Assembly (NCBI GenBank): GCA_947095585.1
Contig: OX352763.1
Location: forward strand, 105,813,908 to 105,877,907
Origin: Nephrocerus scutellatus
Lineage: Eukaryota; Arthropoda; Insecta; Diptera; Pipunculidae
Length of the DNA stretch: 64,000 nt
Direction of reading: 5' to 3'
The notes under the pieces are model-generated. The model ran no database searches and was not told where the DNA came from. It was given only the letters and a program-made list of their open reading frames with translations. Position 1 is the first letter of the stretch, and each line of letters starts with the position of its first letter. Both the position numbers and the translations under genes were made by a program. Positions 12,500-23,439 of this stretch are shown here, piece after piece.

Positions 12500-13330
12500 T
12501 TGTTATTAAATCATAGGCAACTTTTTATTTTAAACGATTTGCTTGAAATTTTGACAGCTTTTCAGTCTAAAATTCCGCGGCACGAAACAATCATGTTTTC
12601 GCTTAAGGAGCGTTTCGAAATATTTAAAACTTAGTGTTGTGTAGCCGTGCGTATTTTGAAAAAAATATGGGTCGAGAAAGAGGGCAAAGCGGAACCGCGG
12701 TGGTGAAATTGGTAAAGAAAGTTCGTGAGAATGGCTTGCCATTGAATAACAGAATAGGTCCTTGAGCTCGAATAGGTCGCTCGCCCAAAAATATTGCTGC
12801 TGTGGCCCATAGTGTTGGAACAGAATCCATCTTTACTTCAACTCGACGCCAATCGCAGCAACTAGCCATTAGTCGCACCAGCCTGAGCAGAATTCTACAC
12901 AAAGACTTCGGATTATTCCCTTACAAAGTCCAGATGACTCAGGAGTTGAAAGCAAATGACCATCCGCTTCGATATCAGTTCTCTGCGTAGGCTACAGACA
13001 ATCTTGATAACGACGTCGATTTTGGTCGAAAATCATCTTTTCTTTTCCATATCGGGGGCTATTTAAACAAGCAGAGCTGCCAGATTTGGGTTAGGAACAG
13101 CCACACGCAACCGTAGAGAAGCCAATGCATCTACCAAGAGCTACAGTTTCGTTTGGATTTTGGAGTGGTGACCCATTTTTCTTTTAAAACGCTGCTAGAT
13201 CGTCAATGGCGACCGTTACAGAACCAGCTGACCAAATTTTTATGTCCTCAAATCTTGCGCGCCAATGCAACCCTTGAAGCATGCGCTAACTTATTTGATA
13301 AAATTTCTCATTTTTTTAATTACAAAAAGT
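12500..13330 (+). pseudogene. Mariner/IS630-type transposase relic
   Basis: Plus-strand segments in shifting frames read as an N-terminal helix-turn-helix region with RTSLSRILHKDFGLFPYKVQ and LKANDHPLRYQFS (12850-12990). These continue into NLDNDVDFGRK (13000-13030), CQIWVRN and a FFENAAG-like block near 13180-13240. The same family occurs antisense at 17748-18996 and 55455-55690. Stops and frameshifts throughout; the C-terminal catalytic end is not recognisable. Confidence 0.8.
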
Positions 13331-13339
13331 ATCCTCCCA

Positions 13340-13619
13340 ATATTGCCCTTTAATTTGTATAATCAAATACATCTCGTTTTTACATTCATTGCAAACAGCA
13401 TTTGGATACAACACCTATTTAGTTGCATTCAAATAAAAACCGTTATCTATACTTAGCATTGTAAAACGTAGTTTATTTCATATTTATACAAAAACTATTT
13501 AATCTATTTATTGAAGCTGTCGAAATGCCGGTAGTTTTTTTTTTGCTTTATTTATACGCACTAATAAATAATTTATCTGTACTACCAGCTGCTGAACAAC
13601 CATCTTCATTCTTTAGCAG
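13340..13619. other. AT-rich spacer
   Basis: Follows the transposase relic and may include its 3' end. No gene seen. Confidence 0.35.
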
Positions 13620-15790
13620 CGGTTTCAATTCGATTACTGAAACGTCACATCAGCTTAGGTACCTACTTTAGCTTACTTACATATATGAACTTAAAACGAA
13701 CTAACAACACGAAATTCTAATTGGATTATTACGCCCAGTGGTCGTTGCCGCCTCGTCGTCCAGTTCCGCTACTCGAACCACGAACCGCTGACAGTATATG
13801 TAGTAGGGTGAGTGTGATTAGTAGGTTGGTGTACGTACACTCGAAAGGCGTCGATTACTAAACGCATCAGGTAATATATAAGTAAATCTCTTATATTCTT
13901 ATTTACTGAATAGGTGTGAAAAAAGAAAAACACTGAGAAGATTTTTTACATAGGCGAGTGCCGGCCGTATAACATATATCACAAACAAACACACCTTAAA
14001 TATAGTATTGCGTTTTGCGTCTACCCAACCGAAATATTCTCATCGAGTTTCGAGTGGTGATTTCTTCCTTTTTTCACCTTTTGGCACCTTTTTTCACCAT
14101 ATTTCAGTTAACTTTATTCACCGAAATTCTTCTCTTGTTGCAGATAATATGATTCTCTTTTCCAGCCACAGCAAACAGCGGCGCCTGAGACATCTTTGTA
14201 CAGACAAGTTTTTTTAAAAATCCAACGTTGCTTGCATTACTTGTGTGCTAATGCTGTTTATCCACTCGCAATACCTATATGTTTGTCACATTAACTAACT
14301 TTCTTAGTTTGTGTTGGTTAGTTGTTGAGCGTTGAACTGAATTATCGTACCATTTTGCCAAGAAAGAGTTTTGGGTTTCCTTTGCAAGACATTTCTTTTT
14401 CTTCATACCATCTACCTGTCCCTTTTTGGCATTAGAATGCTGTAGGTTTGCGGTTAAACTTGTCACACATCACACAGTCGCGGTCAGTCACAACTGGGCT
14501 TGCATTCTTCTCGCATTACCCAGCACATGGTTCAATAATTGTCGTTTGTCGTTTGTCGGTCATGAACTGATAGTTATTTTTTTTTTTCATCTTCTTCTCT
14601 CAAACCCATTCCATAGATTTGGTTATTTCTTTTGCTCCTATATGACTTCTCTATAACGCCATCTCATCAGAAAATACGCTAAGTTGGAAATGGTCTATCG
14701 CACACGCGCAAACACATTCACAATCCCTCATAAATAGCTCTTTACACATTCAATAAGAAAAAGAAGGCGCAGTAGTTGGTCACATAATCCGCTTGTCGGC
14801 AGCATTATGTAGCCTGTCAGAGGGAGATATGCATAAAGTGAAGAACGTTTTTTGTCTTCTTCATCATTTAACATTTTCATCGTAACGTCTTATTAGAATT
14901 TGTCACCACCATTAGTAGTTTGTTGTGTCATTTCAGTCGCACTCGCTGTTAACGTAAGTTTCTTGCCAGTTTGCCAGTGGTGTCTGGTGTGACAATCGTC
15001 ACAGCGCAAGATGTATCAACAAACTGCTTATGTGTGATATATGCAGTCGTTTCTGTTACACCTTTATTTCCACGGCATCTTTTTAAGGTTCTTCTGGTGT
15101 CAACCTAGTTTGCTCTTTACACTCTCTTTTTTACATGGTTATTGTTGTAGCATTGTTATCTATGCGCCTGTGTATGTTGTTTTCGAATTTTTTCTTTCGA
15201 GGGGAATTCTCTCCAAACATTGCTTTGATTTTCTTATTGGGTTTTTTTTCTCCCGAATTTTTATCACAACACAATGCTCTCCGCTCTATACTTTTGCAGC
15301 ACGATGCCTTTTCACACTCTCTAAACACTGAAGGTGTTGGTGTTCGTTCAGTGCGCCGCTGCTTCATAATATATTCGAATTGAATGTGCTTCGCCGACGC
15401 TGCTGCTACGATTTTACTCATGGGGGTTGCACTGTATTGACGATTGTATGTATAAAGCAGTTAGCAAGCGACCGGCGTGTAGTTCGTATCGGGTGTTGTG
15501 TGTATGTCAATTTTTTTTTCTGTTGTTCGTTCCTTTTTCGCGTGCGTTCATCCTCTTCACCAAAAGTGGTGGGCAGCGTTTGGTCGTTTTTCGTGTATAT
15601 TTTCTGGTTTTTTGATAAAAATACCAACCACCATTTAAAGTAATTATTGGCAAAGTTTTGTCGTCGCCGCCGCCGCCGCCGCCAATGTCACCACCACAAA
15701 TCCTAAAACAAAAAGATTTAAATTTCGCGTTTCCATTTGTCCTATACAAGAAAATAATAAAAAATTTACCTTTCTCCGCACTTTTATACA
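13620..15790. other. omb promoter-proximal region, no coding gene
   Basis: Single-copy-looking DNA immediately upstream of the omb leader, rich in TTTTCTTC and TCGTCG words. It holds an exact T-box half-site AGGTGTGA at 13912-13919, an initiator-like TCAGTC at 14933-14938, and a GCC triplet run at 15661-15683. No protein-coding signal survives inspection on either strand. A clear TATA box or downstream promoter element was not identified. Confidence 0.45.
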
Positions 15791-15791
15791 G

Positions 15792-16150
15792 ATGCTAACG
15801 CCACGACGCAGCTGCTGGAAAAATCGAAAGTGAATAAATTCAAGTGAAGATAAAAAAAGTAAAACGCAAAACTCATCGCAATAAAAGCTACAGTGCAATT
15901 AAGTTGGAGCAGAAAAAAAAGTGTTAAAGTGCCACTCCTCACATCCTAGAGCCATTCTACTTTAACAGTTAAAGCAACACAAGTGAAAAAGTGCTAATCA
16001 AAGCTAAAAGTTTTATAAAAAAAAGGCATCATCCGCGTATAAAGAGTGACATCAGAGCTATAGCCGCGACTATTATCGCCGCCGCCGCCGCCACCGACGA
16101 CGACGACTCAGTGTTTTCTTAGTGTTGAGCGCATCGAAAATTGTAATGTG
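15792..16150 (+). other. Likely omb 5' leader, possibly starting after a 3' splice site
   Basis: The sequence has the composition of fly 5' UTRs: A-rich with repeated AAGTG/GTGAAAAAGTG words, then triplet runs of GCC and CGA (16078-16108) just before the start. A pyrimidine-rich tract ending in ATACAG at 15791 could be the acceptor of an upstream non-coding exon. Without transcript data neither the transcription start nor this junction is proven. Confidence 0.5.
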
Positions 16151-16151
16151 A
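16146..16151 (+). promoter_or_regulatory. Start-stop uORF overlapping the omb start codon
   Basis: ATG TGA at 16146-16151 is a minimal upstream ORF. The last A of its stop codon is the first base of the omb ATG (16151-16153). Both ATGs have G at -3. Start-stop elements are known to stall or recycle ribosomes, so this may tune omb translation; that role is inferred. Confidence 0.6.
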
Positions 16152-17211
16152 TGAGATACGACGTTCAGGAATTGCTTCATCAATCTGAGGATCCATTCAG
16201 TAGGTTCGCAAATGGGATGGCATATCATCCATTCCTGCAGCTATCAAGACCCACTGACTTCAGCGTGTCATCGCTGTTGACGGCGGGTAATCAAACGACG
16301 ACGACGACGACGACCGGCGTCGGTTCCGGCACTAGAACCGGCGCGGCAATTGCTGCAGCTTCATCGCCTACCCAACAGCAGCAACAGCAGCATCTTCATC
16401 TGCTTCAGCAGCAACAGCAGCAACAGCAGCTTCTGGCGTGTGGTGGTCAATCGTCTCCCGTTGGTGGGCAACAGCCACAGCTTTCGCCTATCGGTAGTAG
16501 CAGCAATAATAATAACAACAAAAACACTAGTAACAACAACAATAGCAGCAGTAGCAACAGCAGTAAAAATAGCAACAATAACAATAGCAGCAGCAATAAC
16601 AACAATAACCTTGCGACGTCGTCGTCATCTTCGTGTTCTCCTCATTTGCATCAACAGCAGCAACAGCAACAGCAACAACATCAGCAAGCAGCAGCAGCGG
16701 CCACTGCAGTCGCTGCAGCAGCTGCTGCAGCAGCCGCCGCTGCTTCCTCCTCATCTGCTCATTCTTCTCATCCTCCCTCGCCACATCATCAACATCATCA
16801 TCATCATCATCAGTCGCATCCGTCGCAACAGCATCATCCGCATCATCCAGGACATCCCGGTTTAGGGAATTTCCCGCACCAGGCGTATTTTCCTGCTGCC
16901 GCTTTAGCTGCCTTAGCTGGAAGTCCGGCTGGTCCCCATCCAAGCCTCTATCCAGGTGGTTTATTGCATAAATTCCCGCCTCATCATCCGCACGCCCATC
17001 ACCCATTGGGCAATCCGTACACGACAGCGGAAGACGTTGTTCTAGCATCGGTGGCGGCACATCAATTGCATCCAGCGATGAGACCTTTGCGAGCGTTACA
17101 ACCGGAGGATGATGGTGTCGTCGACGATCCCAAAGTGACGCTGGAGGGGAAAGATTTGTGGGAGAAATTTCATAAGCTCGGAACGGAAATGGTCATCACG
17201 AAGAGTGGAAG
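16151..17211 (+). CDS. omb (bifid): Optomotor-blind/bifid T-box transcription factor, N-terminal coding exon (partial)
   Basis: Encodes 353 codons plus two bases of a split Arg codon. The start [11 protein letters not shown] and the stretch [14 protein letters not shown] match my recollection of the Drosophila Omb N-terminus. The exon ends in the T-box start: D326-P-K-V-T-L, then [12 protein letters not shown] and ITKSG. Omb (Tbx2/3 subfamily) is a nuclear DNA-binding regulator; in Drosophila it is a Dpp target acting in wing, optic lobe and abdomen. Only ~28 of ~185 T-box residues are here, so most DNA-contact residues lie in missing exons. The middle is low-complexity: Thr run (~50-55), Gln runs (~75-94, ~167-177), Asn/Ser-rich (~117-160), Ala run (~180-199), His-rich (~212-235). 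A conserved-looking [14 protein letters not shown] block (~246-260) and a [17 protein letters not shown] block precede the T-box. Start chosen at ATG 16151, with G at -3; the preceding in-frame GTG at 16148 is not a eukaryotic start. The split Arg codon puts the intron in phase 2. Confidence 0.95.
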
Positions 17212-17217
17212 GTGAGT
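17206..17217 (+). other. Splice donor ending the omb exon
   Basis: The sequence AAG|GTGAGTG, cut between 17211 and 17212, fits the metazoan 5' splice-site consensus. It falls just before an in-frame TGA (17213-17215), and at the point inside the T-box (after KSG) where the protein must continue. The exon therefore continues after splicing rather than terminating. Confidence 0.92.
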
Positions 17218-17747
17218 GTTTATTCTGTTTGTTTTTTTTTTTTTTTTATTGAAAGTGAAATTTGCAATTTTGCCGTCGGCAAATATCAAGTTAGCGTCAT
17301 TTTGTGAAGTTTTGAATTTCTGGTGTGTTTCTTAACGAATTTTCAAAATAATCTGAATTGCGAATTTATTAACGAATGATACAGAACGTGTCGCAGATGA
17401 AAGTTCTTTCTTAACTCTGTTGTAGTATCATGTGACCTATGAGGCTATGGAATTTTTTTTATGTTCTAATTCTCTTTCACATGAAATTCTGGGTTTTTTT
17501 CATCATTTCCACTCAAACCGACATTGCAAACCTTCAATATGATCCTCCAAATAAGATTTGATGATGAATCGGTCGATAATTTGCTTTTTTCTTTAATTTT
17601 TTTAAATTATTGTCAGTTCCCATGTGGCTGTCACTGCGACCTAATAAGATTTTGTCAGTGAGTTGGAAAAGTTGGCTATACACGCTTACCACTCACGAAT
17701 GATTTTCGATGCGTCCATAAAGCATCATACGCAATTTACTTAGCCTA

Positions 17748-18996
17748 ATGGGTGTTTCATTTAGAGGTTCACAATTTTAAATTAAAATCGAACAAAGAAA
17801 AGCATTTTGAATATCAGTGAAACTAACTTTATTGGATAGATAATTGTATGCCATTAATGGCTGATTGTGATTTCAGCCATGTGGCCGCCGCGACTGGCGC
17901 GTAGATGGCACAATCTGGTTGTTCAATTTTCCCACATTTTTTGCATCAATTGCGGTCGTACCTTGCAAATAACTTGCCAAATGTTGTGTTACAAGTATTC
18001 AATCGTCTCTGGCTTATCGGCGTAGACAAGTGACTTAACATATCCCCAAAGAAAATAATCTAATGGAGTTAGATCACACGATATCGGTGGCCGTTACGTG
18101 AAATTAGTCTTTCATCAAAAGTTTCTTTTAGTAAATAAATTGTATCCCGCGCTTTGTGGCATGTGGCACCGTGCTGTTGGAACCACATATCAGCTAGATT
18201 TATGCCAGCCAATTGGGATAAAAAAAAATGTTAGAAATCATGACTCTATACCGTTTACCGTTGACTGTAACATTCCGCCTATCATCGTTTCTGAAGACAC
18301 ATGGACCAATGATTCCGCCGGTCCATAAAGTGCACCAAGCAGTGATTTTCTCTGGATGTAATGTCAAAGGCTTGTGGATTATCTACACTCCAGATCCGAC
18401 AATTATGTCTATTAACGTACCCATTCAACAAAAAGTGAGCTTCATCGCTGAACAAAATGTTGTTTGGAAAATCAACATCAATATCAATTTGTTCTTCAGC
18501 CCATTTGCCGAATTGGTGGCGTGTGCGATAGCCGAATGGCTTTAATTCATGTGCAAGTTGAGTTTTGTAAGCATGTTAACCAAGATCCGTAGAAAAAATC
18601 TTCCATAAAGATGATGGACACATCTCCAGTTACTGAGAACGACGTCGAAATGATTGTTTTGGGTCTTCCTCAATGCTTCGCTGTACAGCGGCTATTGCTT
18701 GTTCGGTACGCACTGTTTGACATTTTACTAAATGCGTATTATCATTTAGAGTATACTTTGTGTGAAAACGATTCATAGTTAACCGAATTACCCGCTCTGA
18801 TGGACCGTAATGCGAACAGAACCATTATTTTGATAACAAAAATTCAAAAATTTGCAAACGTTTCTCTGGCGTGAGTCTATTTATTATGAAACGGCAAATC
18901 AAACTAATGACAAAGCAAATGTCAACTGTCAAATCGGTTGTCAAACAAAACAGTGTTGCCAACTTAAGATGTGAAGCTCTAAAAAATCAACTTTTA
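17748..18996 (-). mobile_element. Mariner/IS630-type element, antisense, near full length
   Basis: The minus strand encodes a broken transposase from ~18800 to ~17870. Recognisable blocks are an N-terminal IAAVQRSIEEDPKQS region, the first catalytic Asp in ILFSDEAHF, then NRHNCRIW, TAWCTLWTGGIIGP, NVTVNGKRYRVM, a WFQQHGATCHKA-like second-Asp region with Asp changed to His, and YFLWGYVKSLVY near the end. Imperfect inverted ends share TTTAGAGGTTCACA (17760-17773) and, reverse-complemented, TTTAGAGCTTCACA (18983-18970). Length ~1.25 kb fits mariner. It lies inside the omb intron. Confidence 0.85.
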
Positions 18997-19299
18997 TATA
19001 CTAACTACTAAAGTAATATGCGTACTTCGCTCGAGATCGGTTCAATGTCGTATAATACACTTTTTCAACCAATATCGAGTTGTTTAACAAAACTTCCAGT
19101 GCAAAAAAAAATTGGCAGATTAAAAGTGGTCCGGGGATCTAAGTGTTATTAACTTAACGCTGCTGTATATGCCAAACGGCTCATGACAGCGCGCTCAAAT
19201 TTTGACTGTTTTTCTGTTTACAAGTCTACGGATGCATATATATAGATATTAGTATACCAAATGGAATTCAAAAATAACGGTTTGATTGCACTGTTTTTT

Positions 19300-20235
19300 T
19301 GCTGCAAAGTCACAACCGGCTATTGTCAAACAATGTGAATAAAATGTTTGTGTATCGGACCATCACACGTCGCAACGACACTGGTATCATCGCAAAACGC
19401 CATATGAAGGTGGCCTTCCAAAAACAGCAACATCACCAGAAATGGTTCGCAAAGTGAAGGTACGAATCAAGCGAAATTCACGACAAATAATTTGCGCAAA
19501 AACTGGCAAACAATCAGCACGTGTCCGATTTAGAAGCACCCGACGGATACTGAAAAATTAACTTCTATATTAAAGATTCAAAAAGTGCAAGATTACACAA
19601 CGGCTCCAAAGGCAGTTCGAATTGAATGATGCAAAGTGCTAAAATGTCGCTGCACGAACGTAACGATCTCGCCAACTTGGTGTTTCCGGATGGAAACATT
19701 TTTACGGTTCGATTAATAAAATGATCGTGTGTGTTTAGAGGGCAAGTCCAACGATAATTTGGACAAGCCCCAGTTGCTCTTCGTAAATAGGCGCCGGCTT
19801 CTATGGTGGTTTGGGCAGCGGTAACTGCAAATGGTCGTTCTTCGCTAGTCTTTATCGATCAAGGTACTAAAAGATGCGTCGGTACCTTAGGCATACAAAA
19901 AATTCGGTAACAACAGCTGGACGTTCCAACAGAACAAAAAGCACAAGAAGAGCACAAGAAGTTCTAAAAAGTCACGTTCCAAATTTAATTTCTTCGCAAC
20001 AATGGTCTCCATACTCATAACAGACTTGAATCCAATGGACTTCTCTATATGGTCCATTTTTGAGGCGAAAGTCGTCTTTAAAAAAAGATATGAAAGTATA
20101 GACGTATTGAAGAGAGCTCTTCGTAAAGAATGTACCAAAATAGTAATATGTCACGTTGGTGCAGCATGCAATGCCTTCGTTAAGAGACTGGACGCTATCA
20201 TCCGCGTCAAAGGTGGCTATATCGAACAGTAATGT
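19300..20235 (+). pseudogene. Tc1/mariner-superfamily transposase relic
   Basis: Plus-strand blocks include YRTITRRNDTG (19350-19385), an RLINKMIVC-like segment (19710), VWAAVTANGRSSLVFIDQGT (19805-19865), and an intact-looking C-terminal segment. That segment has SILITDLNPMDFSIWSI, with the third acidic catalytic residue, and ALRKE...GGYIEQ to the stop at 20232. Upstream frames are broken. It differs from the 17.7-kb element, so at least two IS630-type lineages are present. Confidence 0.85.
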
Positions 20236-20342
20236 GTTTTTCATATGCATGTGAAGTTTTTAACAAATAACAAAACTAACAGAATGTTATATATATACAG
20301 CCCGTATATGTATTGGTAAAAATATCATTTGTAATTTTGAAT

Positions 20343-21240
20343 TTAGAGGTTCACTGTATTTAAGATTAAACAGCTCACAAAGTTATATCACCAGTGCGAC
20401 CTATATTAAAGTCTTACGTAAGGATTGATCTATAAAACAATAAACTTAGAATTTCAATAAGAAGAGTAAGAAGCTTTGTGTACTGTTGTGAACATTTGAA
20501 AATGTTCCTTATATTTTGAATTTAGAGATTCGCTGTAAAGAAGATTAAGAAGCTCACAGAGATATCTCACAAAATTGACCTACACCCGTATCTACCTAAA
20601 GTAATTAGCTATTCAATAAAATATGTGACATTACAATGCAGAGGGGAAGAGGCTTTTGTGCATCGGTTTGAACATTTGTAGTTTTCATAAAATTGAAAAA
20701 TTTGGAGGTTCGCTGTAAATTAAATTGGCCAGTTCACAGAGATGCCTCACTAAATTGACCTACACCCATGTAATCCTAAAGTAATTATCTATCAAATAAA
20801 ATATGTGAGTTTACAATGCATAGGGGAAGAGGCTTATGTGAATCGTTTTGAACATTTGCTGTTTTCTTAAAATATTTTATATTGGAGGTTCGTTGTAAAT
20901 TAAATTGGCCAGTTCACAGAGATGTCTCACTGAATTGACCCACACCCATGTCTTCCTAAATGAATTATCTATGCAATAAATGTAAGATTACAATGCAGAG
21001 GGGAAGAGGTTTTTGTGTATCGGTTTGAACATTTGCACTTTTCATAAAATTTTAAAATTTGGAGGTTCGCTGTAAAGTAAATTGGTCAGTTCACAGAGAT
21101 GTCTCACTAAATTGACCTACACCTATGTCTTTCTAAAGGAATAGTCAATCCAATAAAAGATGTAACATTACAATAGAGAGGAAAGGAGGCGCTTGTGAAT
21201 CGTGTGGAACATTTGCAATTTTCATCCAATTTTTTATGTT
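20343..21240. repeat. Satellite array, ~180-bp unit, five copies
   Basis: Units begin GGAGGTTCGCTGTAAATTAA at about 20343, 20524, 20703, 20884 and 21060, a spacing of 176-181 bp. Each also carries GATGTCTCACTAAATTGACC and GGGGAAGAGGC...GTGAATCG...GAACATTTG. The first two units are most diverged. The array starts ~100 bp after the transposase relic. Confidence 0.9.
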
Positions 21241-22262
21241 CACATTCATCCCAAAAGCTTATTTCTGTCCGTACGATTATCCAACATGTTTTATTTTATA
21301 GAGCATTCCTTAAGGAAGACTTGGCTATTAGTAGTATCTATGGAATAAAGCTATGAGCTGGCTAATTTTTATTACAGTGAACATGTATCTAACAAACACA
21401 AAATGTTTGCCTTCTGTTATAAATACCAATACACAAAAATACAAATATTTTGTTATTTGTTGAAAAATAAATGCCAATTTTTTCGTAAAATTTGAAAAGA
21501 TTTGTTTTTAACATTCACTTAAAATTTTTTATTAAAATATTCATAAATGACGAAATTACTTTTTTTTGATTTAGTAACACTTCGATCGCCGACTCCTCTG
21601 TTTATGAGTTGTTTTGGACACCATCGGTTGTTATGCGGCAAAAACGTGTCTTTTTGGTTAATTTTGGCTAATAATCGTCTTCTTTTTTTTTATTAGGAAG
21701 TTCCTAGCTTAGTTTTCGTTCCATTGGCTGCGTGTAGTGTTGTGCAGATAGCTTTGCAATTTTAGCAATTGCACTTGAGGGTCATTATTGTGGATTGCTT
21801 TTGACTGCTTTGAGGCAATTACAGCAGTTCGCACTAATAGAAGACTACACACAATTCAAAAAAATTACATTTTAAGTTAAAGTTGTTGAAGGTATGCCTG
21901 AAACTACACCTAATTCAGTTTTTTCCAGGATATATACTGTTGTGTACTGAGCCACTGTACATAAACTGTACTCATCAGTTGATCGTGTCTCGCTGCTACA
22001 GTCGATGTGCAACACTCAATTATCGGCGACTGATAATATATATAGTTTATATGAATAATAAAGACGTATTTTAATTCACTTACATTCATTCATCCAGAAT
22101 ATAATAGATACGTTTCTGAAGAATACGTTTTAAAAAAAACCTTTGTTCGTATATAACTATAAATGAAAAGTAGATTGTTTGCGAATCGAAGAAATGAGTA
22201 AAAATAATTTCAAAAAACCATATGAAAATATTCGCTATATTATTTCAATATAATGCACACGT
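21241..22262. other. Unclassified AT-rich DNA with one repeated segment
   Basis: No gene. The segment 21826-21912 (CTAATAGAAGACTACAC, then TTACATTTTAAGTTAAAG and CTGAAACTA) recurs with changes at 27106-27190. Confidence 0.4.
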
Positions 22263-22269
22263 AATATTT

Positions 22270-23433
22270 AATACCATTATCACATCTTCATTCGAGCCAA
22301 ATTTATTTTCCAAGAGCATCTTTTTGATGTCTGCCAGAAGCCAGCAGTAGTCGTTGGGGGCCAGATCGATTTGGAGAGTACGGTGGGTGAGGAAGCAATT
22401 CGAAGCGTAATTCATTAAATTCTGTTGCAGCTATTAACTTCAGGGTTGTGAACAAGAACAATTAGGGCATGTCGCACACATTCAGTGGGTGAGTTTGCCA
22501 TATTGACTTGTAGCACGGCGGGACAATGTCTTGGTAAAACGGCAACTTTTCTCTTGCATGTAGGCCTTTTTTCTGTTGATTTCTACACTCAAACGATCCA
22601 ATAATGCCATTTAATATTCACTATTGATAGTTTTACCTTTCTCAAGATAGTTGATTAAAAAAATACCATGCGCGTTCCAAAACACCGAATGCCATATAAC
22701 CTTGCCAGCATACGATTGAGTTTTTGGTCGCTTTGGACGACTTTCACCGGCTGCTGACGATCTTTTTGATTCAAGTGTAAAGTAGTGTAGATCCATGCTT
22801 CATCCATTGTAACAGACCGAGGCAAGAAATCCTTTTTATCTCGCTCGAACAGCACCAAACGCCAAACGCTGTTGTTTTTGATCCGGTTTGAGCTAACGCG
22901 GCACCCAGTTCAAAAAAAGCAAACATTTTCGTGTAAAATTGTAAACATCGTTCTGATATCTTTAAGTTTTTAGAGCTATCTCACGCAACTTTACTTATGA
23001 TCTTTCAAAACTATTTTCTGGGCTTTTCTTATGTTTTCCGGAACAACTGCCGATTTCGGCCGACTAGAGCGTTCAGCATCATCGGTGTTTGTACGACCGC
23101 ATTGAAATTCAGAATACCAGTCAATAATAGTTGATTTCCCTGTTGGAGATTATCCATAACGCTTATCAAGCCACTGTTTAGCTTGAACTGTATTTTTCCC
23201 TGCATCAAAAACAATGTTTGTTTAATCAACACACGTATTTCTTTTTTATCCATTGTTTTGAAAATAACAAAAGGAACGCTTTCCTAAAACAATTGTAACC
23301 TGTTAACTAATTGTCAGAATGTCATCAAATTTTGAAACGTGACGTTTGATGGTTGGTACTATCCAGAAATCATATAGGTCTGTCAACAGTGTTGCCATAT
23401 ATGTGACAGACTGGAGACTTATTGAGTAATGAA
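22270..23433 (-). mobile_element. Mariner element of irritans/Himar-like type, 3' end lost
   Basis: The transposase starts with ATG at 23253 on the minus strand (MDKKEIRVLIK), runs through a WYSEFxRG-like region and VTMDEAWIY (first catalytic Asp, ~22800), then INYLEKGKTINSEYY (~22640), and ends near a LAPNDYCWLL-like third-Asp block (~22340). Frameshifts interrupt it. The 5' terminal repeat is readable at about 23388-23430: reverse-complemented it reads AATAAGTCTCCAGTCTGTCA, like irritans-subfamily mariner ends. No matching end was found on the low-coordinate side. Confidence 0.85.
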
Positions 23434-23439
23434 CGAAAA

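Noticed and set aside
14933..14938. Initiator TCAGTC as the omb transcription start
   Set aside because: No TATA box at -30 and no DPE at +28 accompany it; such hexamers are common by chance.
16148..16150. GTG as an alternative start codon one codon upstream of the omb ATG
   Set aside because: Non-AUG initiation here has no support; the ATG at 16151 has a good context and gives the N-terminus expected for Omb.
16350..17060. Long open frames overlapping the omb exon in other frames and on the minus strand
   Set aside because: They arise from the triplet repeats of the omb exon (CAG, AAC, GCA) and encode only homopolymeric runs.
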